Below are positions 1 to 10,820 of a stretch of DNA of 42,379 bases, one piece after another. The notes under the pieces are model-generated. The model saw only the letters and a list, made by a program, of their open reading frames with translations, had not been told where the DNA came from and made no database searches. The translations under genes were made by a program, and so were the position numbers. Numbering within the stretch: position 1 is the stretch's first letter; each line of letters opens with the position of its first letter. This DNA is from Chlamydiota bacterium (GTDB lineage Bacteria; Actinomycetota; Thermoleophilia; Solirubrobacterales; Solirubrobacteraceae). The stretch lies in the NCBI GenBank assembly GCA_903970125.1, contig CAJCHW010000052.1:1-42379 (forward strand). Direction: 5' to 3'.

Positions 1-1
1 G

Positions 2-1063
2 GAGACGATCCGCCGTGGCGTGCGCGAGCTGGAGTCCGGCGAGGTGCTCGATGAGGGTCGCGTGCGCCGGCCGGGCGCAGGGAACAAACCGATCTCAGAG
101 ACCTATCCGGGAATCGAGCAAGAGCTCGAGCGCCTTGTGGCGCCGGAGACTCGGGGGGACCCGTGCTCGCCCCTTCGGTGGACGTCCAAGAGCGCTGTGA
201 AGCTCGCCGGGGCATTGGCCGAACGTGGCTATGAAGTCTCAGACCGCACGGTGCTTCGGCTGCTGAAGCGGCTGGGCTACAGCCTGCAGGCCAACCGCAA
301 GACGCGTGAGGGAACAGATCACCCTGACCGTGACGCGCAGTTTCAGCACATCAACAAGACGGTCTCCGACGCCACCGGCCACGGCCAGCCGGTGATCAGC
401 GTGGACACCAAGAAGCGCGAGTTGGTCGGGGATTTCAAGGCCGTCGGCCGTGAGCTTGAGCCCAAGGGCTCACCGACGCTGGTGCGCACGCACGACTTCA
501 AGGACTCCGACCTCGGGCACGCGATCCCCTATGGGGTGCTCGACCTCACTCGTGATGAGGGGTGGGTCAACGTCGGCATCGACTCAGACACCGCCCAGTT
601 CGCCGCGGCGAGTATCCGCGGTTGGTGGGAGAACCTCGGCCGCCGGCACTACCCGCACGCCAGCGAGCTGACGATCACCGCCGACTGCGGCGGCTCCAAC
701 AGCTGTCGCACCCGCCTGTGGAAGGTCGAGTTGCAAAAGCTCTCGGACGCCACCGGCCTGAAGATCACCGTCTGCCACTTTCCACCGGGCACGAGCAAGT
801 GGAACAGGATCGAGCACCGTCTGTTCAGCTTCATCACCACCAACTGGCGCGGTAAGCCGCTGGTCAGCCACGAGGTCATCATCAATCTGATCGCCAACAC
901 CACAACCAGCACTGGACTGAAGGTCTACGCCCAGCTCGACGAGGGGTCCTACCCCAAGCAGGTCGAGGTCACCGACCAGGAACTCGCCGCCGTGAACATC
1001 ACGCGCGACCCATTCCACGGCGAGTGGAACTACGGCATTACTCCGTCAACTACTGAGTCGTGA
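2..1063 (+). CDS. ISAzo13-like transposase, 5' end cut by window edge
   Basis: DDE transposase of the ISAzo13 / Rhodopirellula-transposase type, which moves its own insertion sequence. The reading frame is open to the left edge (ETIRRGVREL precedes the first in-window GTG at 20), so the N-terminus lies outside. Visible parts are a helical DNA-binding segment (SDRTVLRLLKRLGYSLQANR) and a catalytic core with candidate DDE residues in ISVDTKKRELVGDF (D), TADCGGSN (D) and NRIEHRLFSF (E). The C-terminus looks intact and ends NYGITPSTTES. No frameshift is seen, so it may be active. It lies inside the element whose right border is near 2739. The right terminal inverted repeat should fall in 1064-1127, but without the left end I cannot define it. 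Confidence 0.85.
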   Translation, partial: ETIRRGVRELESGEVLDEGRVRRPGAGNKPISETYPGIEQELERLVAPETRGDPCSPLRWTSKSAVKLAGALAERGYEVSDRTVLRLLKRLGYSLQANRKTREGTDHPDRDAQFQHINKTVSDATGHGQPVISVDTKKRELVGDFKAVGRELEPKGSPTLVRTHDFKDSDLGHAIPYGVLDLTRDEGWVNVGIDSDTAQFAAASIRGWWENLGRRHYPHASELTITADCGGSNSCRTRLWKVELQKLSDATGLKITVCHFPPGTSKWNRIEHRLFSFITTNWRGKPLVSHEVIINLIANTTTSTGLKVYAQLDEGSYPKQVEVTDQELAAVNITRDPFHGEWNYGITPSTTES

Positions 1064-1127
1064 GCACTTAGGTGCACCTGTCAACCACGACTCCGAGGTC
1101 CTGCTGCCGACAGCTCACGTCGCCCGG

Positions 1128-2480
1128 TCACCCCACACCTGACGCCGACGACGGGGACTCTTCGGTGTCTACCGCCGCGCCCGGCCGCGCCTCGAACGCC
1201 CGCGTGAACACTGCCGCCTGCTCAGACGCCGGCCGGGCGTGCAGGTAGCGCCCCGTGGTAGCAAGCGCGCTGTGGCCCATCGCCGCCTGGATGGTCACGA
1301 GATCGACGCCTGCCACCGCCAGCAGTGACCCGTACGTGTGCCGGAGGTCGTGCCAGCGAAGCGGACGCAGCCCTGCGGCAACCTGGGCGCGCCTGTAGCG
1401 GCGTCGTAGCGCCGACGGATCGAGTGTGCGCCCGAGCGCGTTGCAAAAGACTCGCTCGTTGGGGCCGGTGAAGTCGCCGCGCCTGCTCACGCGGTCAAAC
1501 GCTGCCGCGGCCTGGTCGGGCAGGGGCACCCGCCGCACCGCACCCGACTTTGTCGACGACTCGACACCTGCGCTCATCGCCCGCCCGATCGTGAGCGCGT
1601 GGCCGGCGAAGTCCACGTCACGCCAACGGAGTGCCAGCAGCTCGCCGAGTCGCAGTCCGGCGTAGGCCGAGACCCGCACCATCTCGGCATCCTGCTCATC
1701 CTCGGCCGTCTGTGCCGCTCGCTCCTGCTCGCTTACCTGGTACTTCGAGGCCTCGCGGTGGCGGCCCTCGGCCAGTGCCCGCGCGAGTGCCTCGACTTCC
1801 TCGACGCTGTAGAAGACCAGCGCGCCGCGGTGGGGCTCGCGGCGCTTGTCGGCGCCACGAGCCGGGTTGGTCGGGAGGTTGAACGTCGATTCCTTGGAGC
1901 CGTAGTTGAAAGCTGCGCAGATGATCGCGCGGTGCTTGTTGACCGTGCGAGCCGAGACTCCCGTGGCGCTCACCTTTTTGAGCAGTGTCTCGACCTCGCG
2001 CACGGTGATCTGCGACGCCGGCCTGTCGCCGAGTGCGGCCATGATGTGGCCGAGGGTTTTCCCTTCGCCGCGTTTGTGCGGCACGCCGGCCTCGGCCAGC
2101 GTCGAGCGGTGGCTGAGCAGCGTCGAGGGCTTTGCGCCGCGCACAGTCTCCAGCCAGTGCAGGTACTCGTGGGCCACCTCACGGAACGTGACCCCGCGAG
2201 TCTGACGCTCGCGCTCGGCGCGTTCCTTGTCCGCGGCCTCGGCCACGTGTTCAGCCACAAGCGCCGCCGCGGCCACGTGCGCGCGGCGCTCATCGTAGAA
2301 GCCCTCGCCCAGTCGGCCGCGACGGGGGCGCCACTGGCCCGATGCAGAATCGAAATCCAGCCACGCGGGTCCGATGCGGCGCTTGATCTGCGCGCCTCCG
2401 TGGCGGAACTTTGCTTCGTAAAAGGGCTGTCCGCGATGCTCCCGGATGACGATGGCGGAACTCGGGTGCTGTGTTGACAT
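1128..2480 (-). CDS. Tyrosine recombinase / integrase of an integrative element
   Basis: Site-specific tyrosine recombinase (phage-integrase family), about 450 aa, expected to integrate and excise the element. The order is an N-terminal arm-binding-like region, a core-binding SAM-like domain (VTFREVAHEYLHWLETVRG) and a C-terminal catalytic domain. Catalytic residues are visible: Arg in AYAGLRLGELLALRW, Lys in STKSGAVRRV, His/Arg in LRWHDLRHTYGSLL, His in AAMGHSALATTGRY and the nucleophile Tyr in GRYLHAR. I chose ATG at 2480 (MSTQHPSS). The frame is open up to a GTG at 2573, but that start would lie inside a repeat array that looks regulatory. It reads away from the tRNA-Lys fragment at 2695-2739, the usual position for an integrase beside its attachment site. 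The C-terminus is intact. Confidence 0.93.
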   Translation of the reverse strand: MSTQHPSSAIVIREHRGQPFYEAKFRHGGAQIKRRIGPAWLDFDSASGQWRPRRGRLGEGFYDERRAHVAAAALVAEHVAEAADKERAERERQTRGVTFREVAHEYLHWLETVRGAKPSTLLSHRSTLAEAGVPHKRGEGKTLGHIMAALGDRPASQITVREVETLLKKVSATGVSARTVNKHRAIICAAFNYGSKESTFNLPTNPARGADKRREPHRGALVFYSVEEVEALARALAEGRHREASKYQVSEQERAAQTAEDEQDAEMVRVSAYAGLRLGELLALRWRDVDFAGHALTIGRAMSAGVESSTKSGAVRRVPLPDQAAAAFDRVSRRGDFTGPNERVFCNALGRTLDPSALRRRYRRAQVAAGLRPLRWHDLRHTYGSLLAVAGVDLVTIQAAMGHSALATTGRYLHARPASEQAAVFTRAFEARPGAAVDTEESPSSASGVG

Positions 2481-2562
2481 GGCGGTCACGTTCGCGGTTT
2501 CCGTGTCCGCGCCGATCGCATTTTGTGCGCGGGTTTGGTGCTCTGTGACCACTCTACAACCC

Positions 2563-2613
2563 GTGGGTACCACGTGGGTACCACTTAATCCGTGGGTACC
2601 ACTTTGGGTACCA
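2563..2613. repeat. Four GGGTACC direct repeats upstream of the integrase
   Basis: Four copies of a GGGTACCA-type word have their GGGTACC cores at 2565, 2576, 2594 and 2606, so spacing is 11, 18 and 12 bp. Three copies read GTGGGTACCAC; the fourth reads TTGGGTACCAA. They sit between the integrase start (2480) and the tRNA-Lys fragment. That position fits arm-type integrase sites, excisionase sites or an operator for the integrase gene. The role is inferred. Confidence 0.6.
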
Positions 2614-2694
2614 AACGAGCCTAAAACAGCCCGTTTGCAGGCTATCTAACCTCCGCAAAATGGGTTAGTTTGACCCTCTCGGGGGCCTCGGCGT

Positions 2695-2739
<45 letters not shown>

Positions 2740-2914
2740 TTTTCCAAAACCCACGGACGCGGGTCGGCGCGGTAGAGGCCGGGTAGGTCTTTCTTGGACA
2801 TCCGGCCAATGAGACAGCGGCGCTCGCCAGTCAACATGGCCCCAAGCGCGATCGGGGGAAACCGTCTCGTCATCCACTGTAGAGACCTGCAGAGATTGGG
2901 TAGGCCATGTAGTT
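2740..2914. other. Gap between the att site and the K+ channel gene
   Basis: No convincing gene here. The channel frame is open back to a TGA at 2810 but has no ATG, GTG or TTG before 2915, although it encodes GHVVV just upstream of 2915, which looks like the first strand of the Rossmann fold. A weak inverted repeat around ACCCACGGACGCGGGT (about 2749-2764) may be the old tRNA-Lys terminator. Confidence 0.4.
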
Positions 2915-4651
2915 GTGTGCGGCCTGAGTCCAGTTGGACTGCGCACTGTCGAGCAGCTGCATCTGGCAGGTGCTCGCGTCGTCGTTCTCGATGACGGCGA
3001 GGACGAACGTCTGGAGCACGTTGTGCGGGGTTGGGGGGTCCCCTATCTGCGCCGCTCCGCCCACCTGACCGATCCCCTCTACGAGGCCGGCATCCTGGGC
3101 GCCAGCGGTGTGGTGTGCGCCGAGAGCACCGACCTGCGCACCTTGGAGACCGTGCTGCTCATCCGTGACCTTCGGCCCGATGTGCGCGTGGTCGCCGACC
3201 TGGACAATCCTTCGGTTGCACACGCCGTAGAGGAGGTGATGGACTCGGTCGGCGTGTTCGACGTCGCCGCCATGTTCGCCCCGTCCGTCGTGGAAGCGTG
3301 CGTGGGTCGCCGCGCGCGCGATATCCAGTTGGGCGACAGCCTCTTGGTCGCGACGGAGGTGCTCGCACCGCGGGATGCCACACTGCGAGAGCTCTACGGA
3401 AGCCTTGCTCCGATCGGGGTGGTCAGAGAGGCCGATGAGGAGCTGATCGCGTGTCCAGGTCGAGACCAAGCGGTTTCTGCAAAGGACCGCGTCACTCTTC
3501 TCGGCACACGCGAGGAACTGGACGGCGCCGGCGTGCCTGTGCCATCGGCCCATTCTGCTCCAGGAACCAGCCTCCCAGCCCGTGCGCTAAGTGCATCCGA
3601 CCGCGCCCTGAGCGCCGCCCGCGATCTCATAGATCAAGCCCTTCGCACTGCCCTGCTACTCGGCTTCGCGCTGCTGCTGGTCTCGACCATTGTGCTGCAT
3701 TTCGGCTACCGCCTGCCGGCGCACGGGGGAACTCTTCCCGTGCTCGACGCGGTCTACTTCACCGTCGAGACAGTCGCAACTGTGGGATTCGGCGACTTCT
3801 CGTTCTCCAACCAGCCGACCGGAATCGAGGTCTTCGGGATCATTCTCATCGTCGCCGGCACCACGCTTGTGACCACGCTGTTTGCGTTGCTCACCAACGC
3901 ACTCGTTCGCCGTCGGATCACGCTGTCGCTGGGCCGCGAGCGCATTCCCGGTATGCGCGGTCACGTGGTGGTCGTGGGCTTGGGCGCCGTGGGCATGCAA
4001 GTGCTTATGGGCCTGCACGCCCGGGGACGACAGGTGGTGGTTGTCGAGCGCACCGAGAGCAATCCCTTCCTGAGCGAGGCGCGTGCGATGAACGTACCTG
4101 TGGTCGTCGGCGACGCGACGATCGCGGGCACGCTTGAATCGGTCAATCTCGCCAGTGCCTCTGCCGTGGCCATCCTCACCTCCGACGATCTGACCAACAT
4201 CGAGACCGGGTTGGCCGTGCGGGACCGGTTGGGCTCGCGCTGGACCGACGTGCCTGTGGTGCTGCGAGTGTTTGACCGGCAGATGGGCCGCCGCCTGGAG
4301 CTGAGCTTCGGCTTTCGCCATGTGTGGTCGACGTCGGCACTCGCCGCGCCGTGGTTTGTCGGCGCCGTGCTCGGGATGGAAGTGCTCGGCACGTTCTACG
4401 TCGGCAGCCAGCCCTTTCTGCTTGCCCGCTTGCGCGTCACCGCCGGCGGCGGGCTCGACGGTCTTGCGATGCTCGACATACCTGCGCAGATTCGTGTGGT
4501 TGCCATCAGCCGAGCTGCCAGTGGGCGTGCGATGGAGCACCCACCCCGGCGCGACACGCGCTTGGCACGAGACGATGACGCCTTCCTCGTCGGTCCCTAC
4601 GCAGAGCTCTTGGACGTGCTGCGCCACGACCGCGAGGGCGTAAGCGCGTAG
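2915..4651 (+). CDS. K+ channel with two TrkA-N (RCK-type) domains
   Basis: Membrane K+ channel subunit with nucleotide-gated regulatory domains, 578 aa from GTG. Order: N-terminal TrkA-N Rossmann domain and TrkA-C-like part (about 1-210); TM1 near 245-265 (ALLLGFALLLVSTIVL); pore helix and filter TVETVATVGFGDF, with the TVGFGD signature selective for K+; TM2 (FGIILIVAGTTLVTTLFALL); second TrkA-N domain from about 350 (GHVVVVGLGAVGMQ). The N-terminal start is uncertain: GHVVV is encoded just upstream in frame, so GTG 2915 clips the first beta strand, and no normal start lies further up. A weak GGTAGG lies about 10 nt before the GTG. It stands alone, convergent with purA and immediately outside the att site. 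Channels with this RCK-pore-RCK order occur in other actinobacteria. Confidence 0.85.
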   Translation: MCGLSPVGLRTVEQLHLAGARVVVLDDGEDERLEHVVRGWGVPYLRRSAHLTDPLYEAGILGASGVVCAESTDLRTLETVLLIRDLRPDVRVVADLDNPSVAHAVEEVMDSVGVFDVAAMFAPSVVEACVGRRARDIQLGDSLLVATEVLAPRDATLRELYGSLAPIGVVREADEELIACPGRDQAVSAKDRVTLLGTREELDGAGVPVPSAHSAPGTSLPARALSASDRALSAARDLIDQALRTALLLGFALLLVSTIVLHFGYRLPAHGGTLPVLDAVYFTVETVATVGFGDFSFSNQPTGIEVFGIILIVAGTTLVTTLFALLTNALVRRRITLSLGRERIPGMRGHVVVVGLGAVGMQVLMGLHARGRQVVVVERTESNPFLSEARAMNVPVVVGDATIAGTLESVNLASASAVAILTSDDLTNIETGLAVRDRLGSRWTDVPVVLRVFDRQMGRRLELSFGFRHVWSTSALAAPWFVGAVLGMEVLGTFYVGSQPFLLARLRVTAGGGLDGLAMLDIPAQIRVVAISRAASGRAMEHPPRRDTRLARDDDAFLVGPYAELLDVLRHDREGVSA

Positions 4652-4691
4652 CTGGTTGGAGTCGCCACGCCGCCGGGCGCCAGCGGAGGGC

Positions 4692-6849
<2,158 letters not shown>

Positions 6850-6894
6850 GCTGCCCCCCTGGCCCTGCGCTTCGGAGCCCGCGCGGTGTCGCGC

Positions 6895-8409
6895 CTAGAA
6901 GGGCTCATCCTGGTCGCCCCCAAATGGATTCTCGGTTTCGTAGCTGTCGTCGCCGCCCGCGTAGGAACCGCCGTTTGCAGCCCTGTGGCCGCCGGCACCA
7001 ATCGCAGCGCCCGCCGTCTCGCGTTCACGTTCGTAGCCCAGGAAGCGCGGATATTCCGGCTGGAAGGTCAACTGCACGTCGCTCAACGCGCCGTTTCGGT
7101 GTTTGGAGATGATCAGATCAGCCTCGCCCTGGCGCTCGGATTCCTTGTTGTAGTAGTCGTCGCGGTAAATGAACATGACCAGATCGGCATCCTGCTCAAG
7201 GTTGCCGCTCTCGCGCAGGTCCGACAGCATCGGCCGCTTGTCGGGCCGTTGCTCGACGGCGCGCGACAGCTGGGAGATGGCGATCACAGGCACTTCGAGC
7301 TCGCGTGCCAGAATTTTCAGCCCGCGAGAAAGCTCGCCGACCGCCGTCACGCGGCTGTCGTAGCGGCTGTCGGTGCGCATCAGCTGTAGGTAGTCGACCA
7401 CGATCAAACCCAGTCCCCCATCGCACTGGCTGTGCAGGCGTCGGGCCTTGGCGCGAAGCTCCATCAGCCCTAGATCGCTGGAATCATCGACCCACAGCGG
7501 TGCCGCCGCAAGTCGCTGGGACGCCTTGAGGATCTTCGGCCAACGCTCGGGGCGGACCCTGCCCATGCGCAGCTCCTCGCCCTTGATTGCGGCCTGTGAG
7601 GCAACGAAGCGCTGGGCCAGCTCGGTCTCTGACATCTCCAACGAGAACAGCGCGACGGGGCTCGGTCGCACTCGGTCCATGGCCGCGTTTTCGGCGATAT
7701 TGCAGACGAGCGCGCTTTTGCCCATCGCGGGCCGCGCGGCGATGATGATCAGATTGCCGGGTTGAAATCCGCCCGTGACCCTGTCGAGGTCCTTGAAGCC
7801 CGAAGGCGTTCCCGTGAGTGATGTCTTCTGCGTCGAGAGCCGCTCGAGCTTGTCGGTCTCGTCGTGCAGCACATCCTCGATCGAGCGGAAGTCCTGCTTG
7901 CGATCATCGCGCGCCACCTCCAGGATCGACTTCTCCGCGCGCTCGACAAGGTCGCGCGGCGGAGCGCCGTGGTCAGCGACGCTCGATTGGATCTCGTAGG
8001 CCGCCCCCAACAGCCGGCGCAGTAGCGCGTTCTCGCGCACGATCTGCGCATATCGCCGCGCGTGGCCTGCGGCTGGCACCAAGCCTGTGAGTTCGTCTAC
8101 CGCCCCACGGCCGCCAACCTCCTCAAGGCGCCCCGTGGTTTTCAGGCGCTCGGTGACAGTGAGTACGTCAACGGGCTCGGATTCGTTGTACAGAGAGAGC
8201 ATGGCCTCGTAGATGAGCCCGTGACGCTCGTGGTAGAAGTCCGCGACCTGCAAGCCCTCCTCGATGGCGAGCGCGTACAGCGACTGATCCGACAGAAGGA
8301 TCGCGCCCAGTACCGATTGCTCGGCGTCAAGGCTGTGGGGCGGCACGACCGCAGCCGTCGCCGTCGACCGAGAACCGTTCGCGATCGTTGCGGGCCCGGA
8401 GTAGTTCAT
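6895..8409 (-). CDS. dnaB: Replicative DNA helicase DnaB
   Basis: Hexameric replicative helicase that unwinds DNA at the fork, 504 aa. The N-terminal DnaB domain starts at PHSLDAEQSVLGAILL. The RecA-like C-terminal domain has Walker A ARPAMGKSA, motif H2 LIVVDYLQLM, AISQLSRAVEQR, SDLRESGNLEQDADLVMFIYR and SKHRNG. No intein interrupts it. ATG 8409 is the start (MNYSGPAT). The C-terminus carries a Gly-rich tail ending GGDQDEPF, an acidic-hydrophobic tip like that of SSB. rplI lies 142 bp upstream with a hairpin between, and the DnaC-like ATPase follows at 45 bp. Confidence 0.98.
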   Translation of the reverse strand: MNYSGPATIANGSRSTATAAVVPPHSLDAEQSVLGAILLSDQSLYALAIEEGLQVADFYHERHGLIYEAMLSLYNESEPVDVLTVTERLKTTGRLEEVGGRGAVDELTGLVPAAGHARRYAQIVRENALLRRLLGAAYEIQSSVADHGAPPRDLVERAEKSILEVARDDRKQDFRSIEDVLHDETDKLERLSTQKTSLTGTPSGFKDLDRVTGGFQPGNLIIIAARPAMGKSALVCNIAENAAMDRVRPSPVALFSLEMSETELAQRFVASQAAIKGEELRMGRVRPERWPKILKASQRLAAAPLWVDDSSDLGLMELRAKARRLHSQCDGGLGLIVVDYLQLMRTDSRYDSRVTAVGELSRGLKILARELEVPVIAISQLSRAVEQRPDKRPMLSDLRESGNLEQDADLVMFIYRDDYYNKESERQGEADLIISKHRNGALSDVQLTFQPEYPRFLGYERERETAGAAIGAGGHRAANGGSYAGGDDSYETENPFGGDQDEPF

Positions 8410-8505
8410 GGTCGCAGCGAGTCTAGATCGGGAACCGAACCGCGCCTCCGCGCCTTCCCGCTATCTCGGCGCGAATTAGACAACGTGGCGGTCACCCCAC
8501 CAATG

Positions 8506-8523
8506 GTCCTCCGAACCTCGGAC
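8506..8523 (-). terminator. Possible hairpin between rplI and dnaB
   Basis: An imperfect inverted repeat, GTCC-TCCGA-ACC-TCGGAC on the plus strand, starts 28 bp after the rplI stop codon. The stem is GTCCGA/TCGGAC with a two-base bulge. There is no U-run on the transcribed strand, so it may be a weak terminator or processing site that separates the ribosomal genes from dnaB. Confidence 0.3.
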
Positions 8524-8551
8524 GGGAGTGCAGCGCCAGAAACGGGAGGCG

Positions 8552-9010
8552 TTACTTGTCGCCGGCTGCCACGATCATCGTCTTGATCGTGGCGGTGCGG
8601 TCGCCAGGAAGCTCGACAACAACCATGTAGGTGCCCAAGTTCTTGATTGGCTCCTCGAGCAGCACGCTGCCCTTCTCAAGGGTGACCTGCCGTGCCGCTC
8701 TGACAGCGTCCGAGATGTCCTTGGCGGTCACCGAACCGAACAAGCGTCCGTCCGCTCCTGCCTGGCGTGCGATTGTGAGCACCGTCTTGTTGAGCAAGGC
8801 GGCGTTCTCCTCTGCGCGGTCGACCGCGTTCCGCTGCGCTTGCTCAGCAGCCTGTTCGCGCTGGGCGATCGACTCCAGCACGCCCGGCGTCGTAAGTGCG
8901 GCGAGCTTGCGTGGGAGCAAGTAGTTGCGCAAGTAGCCTTTTGAAACGTCGACCACAGCGCCGCGGTCGCCGAGGGCCTCGACGTCCTGGAGGAGGACCG
9001 CTTCCGGCAT
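8552..9010 (-). CDS. rplI: 50S ribosomal protein L9
   Basis: Large-subunit protein L9, 152 aa, a normal length. The N-terminal RNA-binding domain [20 protein letters not shown] with VSKGYLRNYLLPRKLA is typical. It is followed by the long connecting helix (QREQAAEQAQRNAVDR) and the C-terminal domain (DGRLFGSVTAKDIS). ATG 9010 is chosen because the conserved N-terminus begins there and it shares one base with the rpsR stop (TGATG), indicating translational coupling. A longer open frame upstream overlaps rpsR and is unlikely to be translated. Confidence 0.98.
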   Translation of the reverse strand: MPEAVLLQDVEALGDRGAVVDVSKGYLRNYLLPRKLAALTTPGVLESIAQREQAAEQAQRNAVDRAEENAALLNKTVLTIARQAGADGRLFGSVTAKDISDAVRAARQVTLEKGSVLLEEPIKNLGTYMVVVELPGDRTATIKTMIVAAGDK

Positions 9011-9312
9011 CAGCGATCGCGCTCGGGTCGGCCGCTGCCCTCGCTGACGTATGGCAGCAAGGCCAGTTCCCTCGCAATCTTCACGGCGCGCGCGATCTGT
9101 CCTTGATGGCGCCGGCACGCACCCGTGATCCGCCGCGAGCGCAGCTTGCCACGCTCAGAGATGAACCGTCGCAGAGCGGTTACGTCCTTGAAGTCGACCT
9201 GCTCGACCTTTTCGCGGCAATGCTGACAGGGTTTGCGCCGGCCGCCTGTTGCTCCCGTCCTGCGGTCGCGGTGGCGGACGGGCTTGTCACGCGTTGAGCG
9301 CTGCTTTGCCAC
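9010..9312 (-). CDS. rpsR: 30S ribosomal protein S18 with a zinc-type Cys set
   Basis: Small-subunit protein S18, 100 aa, which pairs with S6 on the platform of 30S. The core [23 protein letters not shown] is diagnostic. It carries CQHC near residue 29 and a third Cys in TGACRRH, the zinc-binding (C+) form of S18. The C-terminal tail [10 protein letters not shown] is slightly long. The stop overlaps the rplI start. ssb lies 57 bp upstream. S6, its partner, is about 2.6 kb away, separated by extra genes. Confidence 0.97.
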   Translation of the reverse strand: MAKQRSTRDKPVRHRDRRTGATGGRRKPCQHCREKVEQVDFKDVTALRRFISERGKLRSRRITGACRRHQGQIARAVKIARELALLPYVSEGSGRPERDR

Positions 9313-9369
9313 TGGTTTGACCTCTCTTGGCTTCTACTGGTTGCGTGGGGTTGAAGTGGTGCTCTGTGC

Positions 9370-9873
9370 TCAGAATGGGATGTCGTCGTCGCTGCCCGGC
9401 GCGATGTCCCCGACTCCAGCCCCGGGCACCCCCACGGGCGCCGACTGGAAGTCCTGGTTGTCGATCGGGAGGTCGGCACCAATTGAGCCTTCCGGGCCAA
9501 ACCCACCCGCCGCGCCAGTGCCTGGACCGCCATCGCGGGATCCCAGGAACTGCACCGACTCAGCGATGATATCGATTGACTGGCGTTTTGTCCCGTCCTG
9601 GGCCTCCCACTCGCGCCACTCCAGCCTGCCATCGATCGCCACTGGGCGGCCTTTGGCGAGGTAACGGGCGGAGTTCTCGCCCTGCGCCCCCCACACTGTG
9701 ACGTTGAAGTAGTTCGGCTTGTCCTCCCACTCGCCCGTGCTCCCGTTCTTACGGCGGGTGTTGCACGCAATCCGCAGCGAGCACACGGACGTTCCGCTGG
9801 GCAACGAGCGCAGCTCGGGGTCCGCGGTGAGGTTTCCGGTCATTACGACCCTGTTGATGTTGGATGCTGCCAC
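9370..9873 (-). CDS. ssb: Single-stranded DNA-binding protein
   Basis: SSB coats single-stranded DNA at forks and repair sites; 167 aa. The OB fold is visible from NINRVVMTGNLTADPELR to about residue 110 (VQFLGSRDG), followed by a Gly/Pro-rich linker and the acidic tip SDDDIPF that recruits replication partners. The start is GTG 9873 with a good Shine-Dalgarno, AGGAGAAG, about 6 nt upstream. That ribosome-binding site lies inside the 3' end of the fatty acid hydroxylase frame, so the two genes overlap by 31 bp. Confidence 0.97.
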   Translation of the reverse strand: MAASNINRVVMTGNLTADPELRSLPSGTSVCSLRIACNTRRKNGSTGEWEDKPNYFNVTVWGAQGENSARYLAKGRPVAIDGRLEWREWEAQDGTKRQSIDIIAESVQFLGSRDGGPGTGAAGGFGPEGSIGADLPIDNQDFQSAPVGVPGAGVGDIAPGSDDDIPF

Positions 9874-10610
9874 GGGTTCTTCTCCTGTGATCTGCCAGCG
9901 CTTGCCGCGCTTTGGCCCTTGATGAGCGAACGTCCGAGTGTAGACCTACCGGCGGCGCCCGGCGAGACCGTTGCCGCCGGCTCGGTTGGCGCCCGAGAAC
10001 CGCGCTTGGGCAGCGTGCGAAAGGCCGCGTCCCAGTACGGAGCCGAGATCCCGAAGCCACGGGTGTCATCCTGGAAGTGGTGACGCATGTGCAGTTCGCG
10101 CAGCAGCCGTCCAAGCCGGCCGCGGGCGCGGAAGTGGTGCAGGTAGTAGTGGGTCATGTCGTAGACCAGGTAGCCCGACACAAAACCCGCTCCCAGTGCC
10201 GGCGCCACGCTGGTCCCGAACGCCAGGTAGAAGAGACCGATGATCAAGCCGCCGAGGGGCACGCTGACGGAGGGGGGCATGACCAAGCGCAAGGGGTCGT
10301 TGGGGTGGTCGTGGTGGACACCATGGATGATCCAGTGCAAGCGTGCGCCGATGCCCTCCTCGGGTTCGAAATGAAATACAAGCCGGTGCAGCCAGTACTC
10401 GAAAAGCGTCCACATCATGTAGCCGCCGGCGAGCAGGCCCAGGAAGGGCAGGACGGCCAGCTGCGCCAAGCCCAGCACACCCAACACGGCGATCACTGGC
10501 ACGAAGATGATCACGGGCACAGCGGGGTGCACGCGCGAGAGCGCATCCATCACGCCGGAGTCGAACATACGCGGGGAAGCGCGCAACAGCTCCGACTTCG
10601 ACGCCGGCAT
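9843..10610 (-). CDS. Fatty acid hydroxylase / sterol desaturase family membrane protein
   Basis: Di-iron membrane oxygenase of the fatty acid hydroxylase superfamily, about 255 aa from ATG 10610 (MPASKSELLR). Hydrophobic segments near 30-75 and 125-165 flank the His clusters: EYWLHRLVFH, WIIHGVHHDHP, MTHYYLHHF and LHMRHHFQDD. These resemble lipid 2-hydroxylases of the Scs7 type, but the substrate cannot be read from sequence. The frame runs on through a Ser/Gly/Pro-rich tail and overlaps the ssb start by 31 bp. It sits where rpsF would normally precede ssb and is divergent from ogt. Confidence 0.85.
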   Translation of the reverse strand: MPASKSELLRASPRMFDSGVMDALSRVHPAVPVIIFVPVIAVLGVLGLAQLAVLPFLGLLAGGYMMWTLFEYWLHRLVFHFEPEEGIGARLHWIIHGVHHDHPNDPLRLVMPPSVSVPLGGLIIGLFYLAFGTSVAPALGAGFVSGYLVYDMTHYYLHHFRARGRLGRLLRELHMRHHFQDDTRGFGISAPYWDAAFRTLPKRGSRAPTEPAATVSPGAAGRSTLGRSLIKGQSAASAGRSQEKNPWQHPTSTGS

Positions 10611-10820
10611 CTCCTTGTTCTCCCTGCTTTGCACAGGGCGAGTGTAATCGCTGCTTTGCCAATCCCGGGACGGATGTGGCCGCGATCGGTCGCCATCGAC
10701 CCCCGCGGCGAAGTTGCAACGCCCGACAACCGCTTGATCGGACTTTGCGCGGTGCTCGTGGGGCACGTGCTCCAAGGTGCGCCCATGAACGCGCGCGCGG
10801 CTATCTTCGGTGCGTAGACG

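Noticed and set aside
6895-8409. Intein in DnaB
   Set aside because: The P-loop and other motifs run without interruption and the length is normal.
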